DNA of 64,000 bases from JAGOTP01 sp964582475 (GTDB lineage Bacteria > Patescibacteriota > Patescibacteriia > 2-12-FULL-60-25). The position numbers and the translations under genes are program-made. This document shows, one piece after another, positions 33,974-41,802 of the stretch. The notes beneath the pieces are model-generated. The model was not told where the DNA came from. It ran no database searches and saw only the letters and a list, made by a program, of their open reading frames with translations. Position 1 is the first letter of the stretch. Each line of letters opens with the position of its first letter. Location: the NCBI GenBank assembly GCA_964582475.1, contig CAZOQS010000004.1, positions 87,007-151,006 on the forward strand, given 5' to 3'.

Positions 33974-35725
33974 CTAGCCGAAGGTGAAGGTGTAGGCTTC
34001 CAGTCCGCTCGCTTCCGCTTCAAGTTCGAGTAGGTGTTGGCCAGCACCGGCTGTGTCGTTGATGAGATGGTAGAGCTGCTCATCCTTAATCAAGGCATAG
34101 CTTTGGTCACCTTCAAAAAAGATGTCTGATCCGGCGGTCTCGCGTGTCAGTGGTTTTCCATCGCGGGTGACCTTGAGCTTCACGGGCTTGATAGCGCTCG
34201 CAACAAAGAAGACATTGCGTGCCGTATAGCGATAGATGATCTGAGCGTTTCGTGTTTTATTCTCCGCGCGTTCCCCATCGAAATTCCAAGTTCCTGCGAG
34301 GTATAGCGCATTTTGAGCAATATCGGTTGGACGTTCTAATTGTTGTTCGCCACGTGTACCGAACCGACCGTTTGCGAGCGTGCTGTTTCGGTCCGAGCCG
34401 AAGTAGACTTCAGGGCTTTGATCGCGTGTTGGACTACTCGTCTCTTGCGGTTTGACTGCTCCTGTTGGTACCGATAGCACGGCTTGATTGTCGCGCGCCA
34501 TCTTTTCACGCAGGAGTTCTTGAATCTTCTTTTCTGTTTCTTCGTAGCCACCTTCTCCAATATGATCGTAGACCACTTTGCCGTCGATATTAATTAAGTA
34601 TTTACGTGGCCAGTAGTTATTCCCCCAGGCATTCCAGGTGCCATAGTCATTATCCAGAACGACAGGAAATGTGATCCCATATTTTGTCATCGCTTTTTTG
34701 ACGTTTTCAAGATTCTTTTCAAATGCGAATTCTGGCGTGTGGATGCCGACGACCTCGAGGCCTTGGTCCTTGTACTTATCGTACCAAGCGTTGAGATAGG
34801 GGAAGGTGCGAATACAATTGATGCAGGTGTAGGTCATGAAGTCGACCAGAATCACTTTCTTTCCCACAAGGCCACCGAGCGTCACGCTTGAGGTGTTTAC
34901 GAAGCCAGAGGGATTTGTAATTTCACGATACTGCGGAAACATCGTGTCGGCAGTTGCTGTCGGAGAAAGGGTGCCTGAGTTCAGTGCAGGCGTATCCATC
35001 TTTTCTGTCGATTGAAGAATCGTTTGTTCGAAGTTCGTAATATTAAAGTAACCTTTTTCTAACAAGAATGTTTGTACGCGCTTGTCCGCTCCCGTCAGGA
35101 TGAAGATTCCGACCAGGATGAACAAAATACCTAAGCTACGTTTGAACCATCCATTCGGATTTGCTGCCCAGCGCGCTTTTTGAATAAAGCGCTGTCCAAG
35201 CAAGCTGATCAAGAGCAAGACGAGGGCGAGTCCAAGGGCATAGGCGATTAAATACACGATCCCCGTCGCGAGGCTGCGAGGGAGAACCGTTGCGAGAATG
35301 AGGAAATACGTAGGTGAACAGCTTGAGAAGACTGGTCCGAGGGATAGACCGATCAACACATCACCTAGACGAGTTTTCTGTTCACGGGATGAGTTCAGGA
35401 GTTGTTCCGACCGGTTGGCGAGACCGAGCTTCACGCTGATGGCGTCCCAGGCTCTTGGGAAGAGGCTGATTAGTCCGAAGATAATAAGGATGCCTCCTGA
35501 AATCGCGCTCCAGACACCCTGAGGAATGTTGATGAAGGCGGTGCTGAACTTGAGGGCGAGTGTAAATAATACGATCGCGACGGCGAGTGATCCGGTGATG
35601 ATGTACGGATTACGCTTTTGTCCGCCTTGAACGGAGCCACCGATAATGATCGGCAGAACCGGCAAAATGCAGGGCGCGAGCACCGTAAGCGCGCCCGACA
35701 AGAAAGAAATGAGGAGCAGCAGCAT
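33974..35725 (-). CDS. CcdA-thioredoxin fusion (DipZ-like thiol-disulfide transporter)
   Basis: 583 residues. The N-terminal six-helix CcdA/DsbD-type domain (1-230) has the electron-relay Cys pair at residues 19 (APCILP) and 136 (SSCSP). A TlpA-like thioredoxin domain (about 280-420) has CINC at 301-304, preceded by VDFMTYT and followed by the cis-Pro region. The last 150 residues are a beta-rich domain, as in mycobacterial DipZ. It should carry electrons from cytoplasmic thioredoxin to outer-face thiols. A thioredoxin lipoprotein is encoded four bases upstream and an MsrB remnant lies downstream, a natural electron acceptor. Confidence 0.9.
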   Translation of the reverse strand: MLLLLISFLSGALTVLAPCILPVLPIIIGGSVQGGQKRNPYIITGSLAVAIVLFTLALKFSTAFINIPQGVWSAISGGILIIFGLISLFPRAWDAISVKLGLANRSEQLLNSSREQKTRLGDVLIGLSLGPVFSSCSPTYFLILATVLPRSLATGIVYLIAYALGLALVLLLISLLGQRFIQKARWAANPNGWFKRSLGILFILVGIFILTGADKRVQTFLLEKGYFNITNFEQTILQSTEKMDTPALNSGTLSPTATADTMFPQYREITNPSGFVNTSSVTLGGLVGKKVILVDFMTYTCINCIRTFPYLNAWYDKYKDQGLEVVGIHTPEFAFEKNLENVKKAMTKYGITFPVVLDNDYGTWNAWGNNYWPRKYLINIDGKVVYDHIGEGGYEETEKKIQELLREKMARDNQAVLSVPTGAVKPQETSSPTRDQSPEVYFGSDRNSTLANGRFGTRGEQQLERPTDIAQNALYLAGTWNFDGERAENKTRNAQIIYRYTARNVFFVASAIKPVKLKVTRDGKPLTRETAGSDIFFEGDQSYALIKDEQLYHLINDTAGAGQHLLELEAEASGLEAYTFTFG

Positions 35726-35729
35726 ACGA

Positions 35730-36272
35730 TTAGATTATTTGGGCGACGATGGATTGAAGCGTCGAGCCGCCACTCCACTTTTTTAGCAGCGTTCCTTGGG
35801 CATCAACTTGCACAAATGTGTGCTGGTAGGTGACGCCATACTTCTTTTTCAGTTCTGTCGAGGAGTCGTAATCCACAATGAGTAACGAGAGATCATTCGG
35901 AAGGCCTTTAAGATGGTTCTTTATATCCGTGTTAACCGTTTTGCATGTTGGGCACCACGGTGCATAAAAGAATAAAACAACATTCCCTGTTTCTGCCCGG
36001 CTAAGTTTTGATGCTTCATAGGCTTCGTAGCTCCCCTCGGTGTTCACGAGTATGTTCGTTGCAATCATGGCACTGGTTGATGTCATGGAATTTGAGGCTT
36101 CCATTCGTCCCCCAGAAGCAGGTTCCATAACAGGTTCCATTTTTTGCATTGCAGCCGGTTGTGCGGCTGGCTGCATAGGTTGAGAATTTAGTTTGGATGG
36201 ACCTTCGCAGCCAGCACCAACAAGGATCAAGACGGAAAAGGCTGAGAGAAGGAGGGTGGGGAGTTTGAACAT
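35730..36272 (-). CDS. Thioredoxin-fold lipoprotein
   Basis: 180 residues: lipoprotein signal with Cys 22 (LVGAGC), a Met/Pro/Ala-rich linker to about 65, then a thioredoxin domain with FYAPWCPTCK (active-site Cys 107 and 110) and an HTFVQVD strand without the usual cis-Pro T-P pattern. It should act as a membrane-tethered thiol oxidoreductase on the outer face, partnered by the CcdA fusion. First gene of the operon; its promoter overlaps a perfect palindrome. Confidence 0.88.
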   Translation of the reverse strand: MFKLPTLLLSAFSVLILVGAGCEGPSKLNSQPMQPAAQPAAMQKMEPVMEPASGGRMEASNSMTSTSAMIATNILVNTEGSYEAYEASKLSRAETGNVVLFFYAPWCPTCKTVNTDIKNHLKGLPNDLSLLIVDYDSSTELKKKYGVTYQHTFVQVDAQGTLLKKWSGGSTLQSIVAQII

Positions 36273-36299
36273 AGAATGTGAGAGAGGAGCAATGGACCT

Positions 36300-36328
36300 A
36301 TCATAGAACAGACAAAAAACTATGTAAA
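36300..36328 (-). promoter_or_regulatory. Promoter of the thiol-redox operon
   Basis: Minus strand TTTACA (36328-36323), 17 bases, TATGAT (36305-36300); leader about 21 bases to ATG 36272. The -35 lies inside the palindrome at 36319-36344. Confidence 0.65.
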
Positions 36329-36344
36329 GTTAACTTTACATAGT
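36319..36344. promoter_or_regulatory. Operator A: perfect 26-bp palindrome over the -35 box
   Basis: ACTATGTAAAGTT reads the same on the other strand, with no mismatch over 26 bases. Seventeen of 24 central positions match operator B at 36960-36983 with identical half-site spacing (TATGTMAAG...CTTTACAT). Its place over the -35 predicts repression. The likely binder is the XRE protein encoded at 36724-36936. Confidence 0.75.
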
Positions 36345-36362
36345 CCCTTGAAGCTCTGCATT

Positions 36363-36734
36363 TTAGTTCGTGGAATCTTTGTACAAACGTGCAATCAGTT
36401 TTGTGATCACCATGCCGCACAATACAATCAGGAGCCATGGGTCGAGTTGATGCTGAAGTGTTTGAACGATGATCCCTGTCACAAGGAGCCCCGTTCCTAC
36501 AAGAAAGCTGATGCGGCCCGCAACTTGGCGATGAAGCTGTTCGCGCTCGTCGCCGGTCGTTTCTTTCCAGATAATACCAGCCAGCAAAAGGAAAGCTACG
36601 ATAAAGGCGAGTAAAACCATGCTCATGAACATGGTCGGCATCCAGAGTTTTTGAAAGGGATTCAGAAACAAGAGGGTGAGTCCAACGAGGATGAGGGACA
36701 GAACGAGCTCGCTACGTAAAATACTATTTTTCAT
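36363..36734 (-). CDS. Small membrane protein paired with XRE regulator (DUF2178-like)
   Basis: 123 residues with four hydrophobic segments; the loop between the second and third (WKETTGDEREQLHRQVAGR) is charged and conserved-looking, like the DUF2178/DUF3796 proteins often encoded beside small XRE regulators of the YgzD type. Function unknown. Start at 36734 overlaps the regulator's end by 11 bases; a further ATG at 36740 is possible. Confidence 0.6.
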   Translation of the reverse strand: MKNSILRSELVLSLILVGLTLLFLNPFQKLWMPTMFMSMVLLAFIVAFLLLAGIIWKETTGDEREQLHRQVAGRISFLVGTGLLVTGIIVQTLQHQLDPWLLIVLCGMVITKLIARLYKDSTN

Positions 36735-36936
36735 AGGCAATAGAGAAGATATCTTCTACGGGTTTCTTGAAAAATTTGGCGATCTTGAGTGCCAAGAGTA
36801 CGGAGGGCGTATAATTCCCTTTTTCAATCGCAATCACCGTTTGACGACTGACGCCGAGGGCATCCGCAAACGTTTGCTGAGTAATGTCGGCCTTGGTTCG
36901 GAGAGGCGCGACACGATTGTGTGTCACTTCTGGCAT
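36724..36936 (-). CDS. Small XRE-family transcriptional regulator
   Basis: 70 residues, essentially one helix-turn-helix: TQQTFADALGVSRQTVIAIEKGNYTPSVLLALKIAKFF, typical of compact YgzD-like Cro/C1 regulators. The start is ATG 36936 (MPEVTHNRVAPLR); the in-frame codon at 36972 lies within its own operator region. No effector domain; the co-encoded membrane protein may pass on the signal. Operator B, 24 bases upstream of the ATG, suggests autoregulation. Confidence 0.85.
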   Translation of the reverse strand: MPEVTHNRVAPLRTKADITQQTFADALGVSRQTVIAIEKGNYTPSVLLALKIAKFFKKPVEDIFSIAYEK

Positions 36937-36959
36937 GGGGGCATCAAACCACAGAAAGC

Positions 36960-36983
36960 GTATGTCAAGCAAGCTTTACATGA
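36960..36983. promoter_or_regulatory. Operator B upstream of the XRE regulator
   Basis: An imperfect inverted repeat, ATGTCAAGC/GCTTTACAT, matching operator A at 17 of 24 positions. On the minus strand it contains TTGACA (36968-36963) at exactly the place where operator A has TTTACA, so both sites cover a -35. The -10 for the regulator is weak. The site also lies about 40 bases before the divergent iron transporter. Confidence 0.65.
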
Positions 36984-37022
36984 AGGAAGCGCACACATCT
37001 GCTAGTATCTAGCGGATCTCCT

Positions 37023-37964
37023 ATGAACCATTTTTCTCCGTCAACCTTAGTTTTGGATGAGATGGCTGATTTAGCGCTCTATCAGAACTTTCGTAAAAAT
37101 CTGCAGCAACCAGAATTGATTCGCTTGTTTGATACCTTAATTATCGAGGAGAAAAAGCATGTTGCGTTTTGGCAGAAGAAAACGGAAGTAGTTCCAGAAT
37201 CACTCGGTATCGTGCGGACACTCAAGGTGGGAGCATTGACGCAATTTGGTCGTCTATTCGGGATCCCAGGAATCTTATTGGTGTTAGAGGCGATTGAAGT
37301 CCATGGAATCCGAAAATATTTAGACCTCTGGAGCTCAACTTCTGAAGTCTCGCTAAAAGCAGACGTAATGTCGATTCTGAAGGATGAACTGCAGCACGAA
37401 GATCACATGATTACGAATGTTGCAGGACGAAGCGTTCGACCAGAAGTGATCCGCAACGCCTTTCTGGGTTTTAACGATGGCTCGGTTGAAATCTTGGGGG
37501 CAGTAAGTGGGTTCTCCGCCGCCTTCGGAAATGTCTGGCATGTCTTGATCGCTGGCTCGACCGTCGCAGTTGCGGGAGCGCTTTCCATGGCGGTTGGGGC
37601 TTTCATGGCCACAAGCGCAGAACACGAAGTCGCAGCGCTCGATAAACTTCGTCGTCAGGCCCTCAGCATCGAGGGTGAGAAACGAGAATCGGATGCACTT
37701 GCGTCGCCACTGAAGGCTGCACTGCTTGTAGGAATTACCTATCTCGTCGGAGCATTTGTACCAATCTTGCCATTTCTATTCGGTGCACAAAATGCCATTC
37801 CATCTATTTTGGTATCGGGTGTGTTGATTCTGCTCGTCTCTGCAACGCTCGCTTTCCTCTCTGGAATGCGCATTCGTCGTCGGTTACTGATGAATGGGGG
37901 ATTGATTGCGTTCGCGGTCATCGTTTCAACGTTGTTTGGAATGCTGCTAGAACGGTGGAGCTGA
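37023..37964 (+). CDS. VIT1/CCC1-family iron transporter with N-terminal ferritin-like domain
   Basis: 313 residues. Residues 1-140 are helical with spaced Glu/His pairs (IIEEKKHVAFW, LKDELQHEDHM) as in erythrin/ferritin-like di-iron domains. From about 145 the VIT1/CCC1 domain starts with LGFNDGSVEILGAVSGFSAAF and has five TM helices plus a cytoplasmic SAEHEVAALDKLRR helix pair that binds metal. This is the MbfA-like layout, which exports iron. It is divergent from the XRE regulator, with operator B between them. TAGTAT at 37003-37008 may be its -10. Confidence 0.85.
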   Translation: MNHFSPSTLVLDEMADLALYQNFRKNLQQPELIRLFDTLIIEEKKHVAFWQKKTEVVPESLGIVRTLKVGALTQFGRLFGIPGILLVLEAIEVHGIRKYLDLWSSTSEVSLKADVMSILKDELQHEDHMITNVAGRSVRPEVIRNAFLGFNDGSVEILGAVSGFSAAFGNVWHVLIAGSTVAVAGALSMAVGAFMATSAEHEVAALDKLRRQALSIEGEKRESDALASPLKAALLVGITYLVGAFVPILPFLFGAQNAIPSILVSGVLILLVSATLAFLSGMRIRRRLLMNGGLIAFAVIVSTLFGMLLERWS

Positions 37965-37985
37965 TTTTTTTGCACCGAAACGCAT

Positions 37986-38037
37986 ACACCCGTCGAACCC
38001 AAGGGCGCGGATGTCTGCGCGGGGGTCCGACGGGTGT
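37986..38037. terminator. Hairpin between convergent iron transporter and GC-rich gene
   Basis: ACACCCGTCG (37986-37995) pairs with CGACGGGTGT (38028-38037), with inner GCGC stems. No U-tract on the plus side. Its left arm shares ACACCCGTCGAA with the hairpin at 40074-40103 (read on the right arm's complement). Confidence 0.6.
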
Positions 38038-38046
38038 GATTGAGGA

Positions 38047-38784
38047 CTATTCGTCCAGGAGGCCCAGGTACTTGGCGAGGCGCCAGAGACCGTAGCCTTC
38101 CAGAACGAACGGGAAGAGGATGAGGAGTCCTCCGATGTAGGGGCCCACCTGCTTGAACAGGTAGACGAGCGCGAGTGCGTCACTGATGATTGCGGCCATG
38201 AAGAGAAAACCCATGCCGACGAATTTCCCAGTGTACCTCCACGCATCGCGCTTCTGTTCGTCGGTCACCGCGTTGAGGAGTCGAGTCCCCGGCCCACCGT
38301 GCGCCTTGAGAATGACCACCATCGGTTCGACCGTCTCATGCCGAGGAGGCGCTCGCTTCACGCCCTGGGTCGGCGCAGTCGGAGATGTCAGGACGAACGG
38401 CGCCTCCTGCGGGGGCATGGGGATGGCGGCCGGGGTTGCGACGGGCGGCAGGCCACCGATCGTCCGCTTGCGCGAGGTCGCGTTCGTACGACGAAAGAGT
38501 TCTTTTGCGACAGACGCTGCCGCGAAGAACACCAGCCTCGTTCGAGGATCACCCGTGGCGGGCATCTCAGTTGCCAGCTCGTGGAGCAGGTCGCTCTCGA
38601 ACGCGCGCATGATGCCCTGGAGGTCCTCATCGCTCTTCTCGGCGAGGAGCAGCTCGATCGTCTCGTGATGTCTCTGCCAGAGTCCCTGGAGAGAGCTGCT
38701 TTCGATCCGATCCAGGCCGCCTACACGGTCCACGATCAGATCAGTAGTGTCAGTTACGATTCGAATGTACCGGGCGTCGTCCAT
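38047..38784 (-). CDS. Unknown GC-rich membrane protein with a canonical Shine-Dalgarno
   Basis: 245 residues: a soluble helical N-terminal part (1-105), a Pro-rich linker (110-150, PPVATPAAIPMPPQ), and two C-terminal TM helices (about 180-230). No family recognised. It is clearly richer in G+C than its neighbours and is the only gene here with AGGAGG at eight bases from ATG. Both facts suggest recent transfer from a Shine-Dalgarno-using host. A promoter TTGACG-17-TAACGT precedes it. Confidence 0.65.
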   Translation of the reverse strand: MDDARYIRIVTDTTDLIVDRVGGLDRIESSSLQGLWQRHHETIELLLAEKSDEDLQGIMRAFESDLLHELATEMPATGDPRTRLVFFAAASVAKELFRRTNATSRKRTIGGLPPVATPAAIPMPPQEAPFVLTSPTAPTQGVKRAPPRHETVEPMVVILKAHGGPGTRLLNAVTDEQKRDAWRYTGKFVGMGFLFMAAIISDALALVYLFKQVGPYIGGLLILFPFVLEGYGLWRLAKYLGLLDE

Positions 38785-38792
38785 GGGAAAAC

Positions 38793-38856
38793 CCTCCTTG
38801 TGGGTACCTGTGTCTTAGGCGAGACGTACGTTAAACCAGGAAAAATAAGCCGTCAA
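38793..38856 (-). promoter_or_regulatory. Promoter and perfect Shine-Dalgarno of the GC-rich gene
   Basis: Minus strand TTGACG (38856-38851), 17 bases, TAACGT (38833-38828); AGGAGG at 38798-38793, eight bases before ATG 38784. The leader is about 37 bases. This layout is unlike any other gene in the window. Confidence 0.65.
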
Positions 38857-38890
38857 TGTAATAAAATACAGTTTCAATCAGGGGAAGGAG

Positions 38891-39337
38891 CTATTCGCAG
38901 GGGATTACTCGATGGATTTCTGCAAGATAGCGCGGAAAACGGACCGTTTCTTCGTGTAACTCCTTGAACTTTTGGCGAACTTTCCATTCTGCAACCAGTT
39001 GTTTTCTCGCTTGGGCGGTCTCGACCGAGCAGGCGAAGGTTAGTATCTCGACTTGATAGTCATAGGCTTCCGCTACTGCGACGTACGGAGCAAATTCGGC
39101 CATAAGAATGTTCGTATTGTCCACCACGATCCAGGGTTCTTTTCTGAATACAGCCTCCATAAAATCACGAAATGCGCGTCGATGAAAGTCTTTGAGCTTC
39201 GAGCCGTCAAATAGGAAGCTTCCATCCGGTTGTATGAAATAGGTGTCGGTTGAAACAACGTAGGCTTGAGGTGCTTGTGTCTTTGCCCAGGTGCTTTTTC
39301 CTGAGCCTGAGATACCTCGAAGAATCGTTACCCGCAT
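38891..39337 (-). CDS. P-loop kinase-like ATPase (AAA_33/polynucleotide kinase type)
   Basis: 148 residues: Walker A RGISGSGKST (8-17), STDTYF after the second strand (where relatives bind the substrate), VVDNTN at about 71, and a C-terminal helical lid. This is the small AAA_33 group related to T4 polynucleotide kinase and N4BP2-like kinases; substrate unknown. Monocistronic between the GC-rich gene and a 145-base spacer. Confidence 0.75.
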   Translation of the reverse strand: MRVTILRGISGSGKSTWAKTQAPQAYVVSTDTYFIQPDGSFLFDGSKLKDFHRRAFRDFMEAVFRKEPWIVVDNTNILMAEFAPYVAVAEAYDYQVEILTFACSVETAQARKQLVAEWKVRQKFKELHEETVRFPRYLAEIHRVIPCE

Positions 39338-39482
39338 ATAAAAAGAGTATGCGGTAAAAGAGCGAAAGGGTCAGTAGGTCATTGTGTATAGATTGATTGA
39401 CGTCGTAGGTGATCAGGACTACGCTTTTTAGGAAGGGATGTAAAAGAACGAAAAACTATCCTTATTCCTAAAGCTGCTTAAT
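39338..39482. other. Spacer between divergent genes
   Basis: Contains TATCCT (39457-39462), 20 bases before the KGG-protein start, as a possible -10, and an imperfect palindrome around GTAGGTGATCAGGACTAC (about 39404-39424). Nothing else recognisable. Confidence 0.3.
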
Positions 39483-39710
39483 ATGAATACGATGAACATT
39501 CAAGGCCAGCCCTCGGGATTTAACGTACAGTCAAATGAAATACAGACCCGTGGACGTGGGTTAGCGGCTGCCGATCCACAGACGCGTGCACGCGTGGCGA
39601 GCGCAGGTGGACTCGCCGTGAGTCAGGATAGAAAACACATGAGTGAGATCGGGCGCTTAGGGGGCAAGCATAGTCGTCCGAAGGATCGACAAGAAGCGAG
39701 TGGCTTATAG
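39483..39710 (+). CDS. KGG-motif general stress protein (YciG/GsiB-like)
   Basis: 75 residues. RGLAAADPQTRARVASAGGLAVSQDRKHMSEIGRLGGKHS matches the paired GF..MD..K...IA..GG / ..H...IG..GG motif of KGG stress proteins, small hydrophilic proteins induced in stationary phase or stress. The N-terminal 25 residues are polar and disordered. Its last codons overlap the convergent GFA gene by six bases. Confidence 0.75.
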   Translation: MNTMNIQGQPSGFNVQSNEIQTRGRGLAAADPQTRARVASAGGLAVSQDRKHMSEIGRLGGKHSRPKDRQEASGL

Positions 39711-40058
39711 GTCCTTTCCGTTGAACTCCGTGACAGGCAGTCCGCTCAGATCCGTATTGTCGAGACAGCGCGCGTTTACAGCGATCATTTCTTGTCCGTC
39801 TGGGCCGGCACCGCGTGAGAAGGAGCGGACTCCGCAGTGCTTGCAGAAAAGATGGTGCAATTGTTTCTTTCCAAATTGATAATCGGTCAGAGCATCTTGG
39901 CCTGATTCAAGTGTGAATTGAGATGCAGGAACAAATGCGAGTAACCAACCACCTTTGGAACAAATGGAGCAGTTGCAGGACATGAGTTCTTTTAGCTCCA
40001 CGTTGACCGTATAACGTACGGCGCCACAGTGACAGCCGCCGGTGTAGGATTGGTTCAT
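39705..40058 (-). CDS. GFA/CENP-V family zinc protein
   Basis: 117 residues from ATG 40058. The glutathione-dependent formaldehyde-activating fold is shown by its Cys pattern: GGCHCGAVRY (two Cys), CNCSICSKGG (three Cys) and FCKHCGV (two Cys), which bind two zinc ions. True Gfa condenses glutathione and formaldehyde; most relatives have unknown roles. The longer frame from 40145 overlaps the next gene and is rejected. Confidence 0.85.
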   Translation of the reverse strand: MNQSYTGGCHCGAVRYTVNVELKELMSCNCSICSKGGWLLAFVPASQFTLESGQDALTDYQFGKKQLHHLFCKHCGVRSFSRGAGPDGQEMIAVNARCLDNTDLSGLPVTEFNGKDL

Positions 40059-40073
40059 AGATAGAAAGTAAAG

Positions 40074-40103
40074 CACACCCGCCGAATTTATTCGACGGGT
40101 GTG
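40074..40103 (-). terminator. Hairpin after the Spy-like gene
   Basis: CACACCCGCCGAAT (40074-40087), loop TT, ATTCGACGGGTGTG (40090-40103), one mismatch. On the minus strand CTTTACTTTC follows, a modest U-tract. Confidence 0.6.
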
Positions 40104-40131
40104 TCCTCGTCCTGTGCTTCTGTTCGATTCA

Positions 40132-40689
40132 TTATCTTCCTCCACGCATCATCATGCCACGACCTCCAGGACCTTTTGCTCCGTTTGAACCACCTGGGCC
40201 CCGTCCACTGCCATGGCCACCCATTGGACCAATGTGCGCAAACTGTTCAGGGATTCCATTGGTTGTCGCCCATTGCTTGAGTTCATCCATTTTTGTTTTC
40301 ATGGCAGCTTGGCGCTCGGTTTCGGTTTTGTCTTTCAAACTTTCCATAAACGTCTTGAACTCCGCCTGCTTCGTGGTGATGAGGTCAGCCTGTGCTTGTG
40401 TGAGTTTGCCGTTTGTTACCGCTTGAGCAAGGCGCGTCTTGAGCGCTTCTGTATGCTTTGCGCCTTTCTCTTGCTGCATTTGCGTGTGTTGTTCATCAAA
40501 GATCTTTTGGACATCTGCTTGGTTCAGATTAAACTTTTGCGAAAGAGTCGTGATGAGATTCGCCATTGGATTTGGACGCGCGGAGGCGTTCGTATTTGGC
40601 GCGGCGTGAATGGCAGTCGTTCCAAAAGCGGCGACTCCAGCGACAACGGCTGAAGTGATTGCAAGCGTCTTAATCGTTTTCAAGTTCAT
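40132..40689 (-). CDS. Secreted Spy/CpxP-like helical protein with Gly/Arg tail
   Basis: 185 residues: signal peptide (1-30, ending IHA), then a Gln/Lys-rich helical region with two related segments (LSQKFNLNQADVQKIFDEQ and LAQAVTNGKLTQAQADLIT) like DUF2680 and Spy/CpxP proteins, and a GPGG/GRGMMMRGG tail. Spy-type proteins are envelope chaperones. It sits 66 bases downstream of the sensor kinase with its own upstream region, as CpxP does relative to CpxA-like systems, so control by that pair is plausible. Confidence 0.65.
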   Translation of the reverse strand: MNLKTIKTLAITSAVVAGVAAFGTTAIHAAPNTNASARPNPMANLITTLSQKFNLNQADVQKIFDEQHTQMQQEKGAKHTEALKTRLAQAVTNGKLTQAQADLITTKQAEFKTFMESLKDKTETERQAAMKTKMDELKQWATTNGIPEQFAHIGPMGGHGSGRGPGGSNGAKGPGGRGMMMRGGR

Positions 40690-40755
40690 AGAGTAAGTGA
40701 AGTGAATGAATGTGTGTGATCACTTCTCTACACTATCAAACCACTCGTGAAGGAA

Positions 40756-41802
40756 TTATGAAGGGCGAGAAAGGGGGAGGGTGATCGTGACAGTCGTTCC
40801 TTGTCCAAACTCACTTTTTAGCTGAAGAGTGCCCTGTAACTGCTCGATAATCGTGCGCGTGATGGCGAGACCAAGGCCGCTTCCTCCTGTGAGACGCGAG
40901 CGGCTTTTATCGACGCGATAGAATCGATCAAAGATTTTATCCACATCCTCTTTTGAGATACCGATACCTGTATCTTGAATGTGAATACGCGCATGGGAAG
41001 CATCTTTCTCAAGCTGAATCTGAACCGTTCCCTGAGGCTTATTGTACGTAATCGCGTTTTTGACGATATTCCCCAGCGCTTGTGTCAGAAGGGATTCTTG
41101 GGTGATGAGGTGAAGCTGGGGGATACGAGAAGAATAACTTAGTATTACGTTGTGCTGGGCCGCAAACGCTTCAAACCGATCGACCGTTGTTTGTAAGAGA
41201 GCGGAAAGATCCACGGATTTTTTTGGTTCTTCAGAAATGGCGGCCTCATCAACCTGTGAAAGGAGCAGTAGATCTTTTACCAGTGTTGTCATACGAGCCA
41301 CTTCTTCAAGATGACTCTGTGCTTGTTCACGCGTTTCACTTGAGATGCGTGTATTCGACAAGATATTTTCTAAATCGGCTTGCAGAATGGCGAGCGGTGT
41401 CCGCAGTTCGTGCGACGCATCACTTAAAAAACGACGTTGTCGTTCGTAGAGTTCTTGAATGGGAGCGATCGTTACCCCAGCAAGCCAGTAGCTCAGAACG
41501 GCAGCAAGAGCGAGTAAGAGACTGTTCACCAAAATAAGAGATTTTGTCAGATCACGTAGAACGTCTTCGGGGCGAGGTGGAATGACGCCCGCTGGAAGAG
41601 TCATCGGTTGTCGAGAAGGAAAGCGCTCAAATCGTTGCGCGAGTCGATTTGAAAAGGCCGAATAAATGATACTACTGGAGATACATAAAATGACCGCGAG
41701 TATGGCGGTGTAGGTGAGCGTAAGCTGTGCCCGCGCGCTCCAGAAACGATCTTTACGCGAGTCGATAGCCTTTCCCCCAAATGGTTTTAAGACGTTTGGC
41801 AT
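40756..41802 (-). CDS. Sensor histidine kinase
   Basis: 348 residues: TM1 (28-49), a short extracytoplasmic loop of about 38 residues, TM2 (88-110), then the dimerisation helix with phosphorylated His 131 in DASHELRTPL, and an ATPase domain with N box (GNIVKNAITYN), DTGIGI and GGSGLGLAIT. The small sensor loop suggests membrane or envelope sensing. Its apparent start overlaps the regulator gene by 50 bases; no later ATG exists before TM1. Confidence 0.93.
   Translation of the reverse strand: MPNVLKPFGGKAIDSRKDRFWSARAQLTLTYTAILAVILCISSSIIYSAFSNRLAQRFERFPSRQPMTLPAGVIPPRPEDVLRDLTKSLILVNSLLLALAAVLSYWLAGVTIAPIQELYERQRRFLSDASHELRTPLAILQADLENILSNTRISSETREQAQSHLEEVARMTTLVKDLLLLSQVDEAAISEEPKKSVDLSALLQTTVDRFEAFAAQHNVILSYSSRIPQLHLITQESLLTQALGNIVKNAITYNKPQGTVQIQLEKDASHARIHIQDTGIGISKEDVDKIFDRFYRVDKSRSRLTGGSGLGLAITRTIIEQLQGTLQLKSEFGQGTTVTITLPLSRPS

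Noticed and set aside
38299..38967. 222-residue plus-strand ORF opposite the GC-rich gene
   Set aside because: Such long antisense frames are expected in GC-rich coding sequence; the minus frame has a promoter, a Shine-Dalgarno and TM helices.
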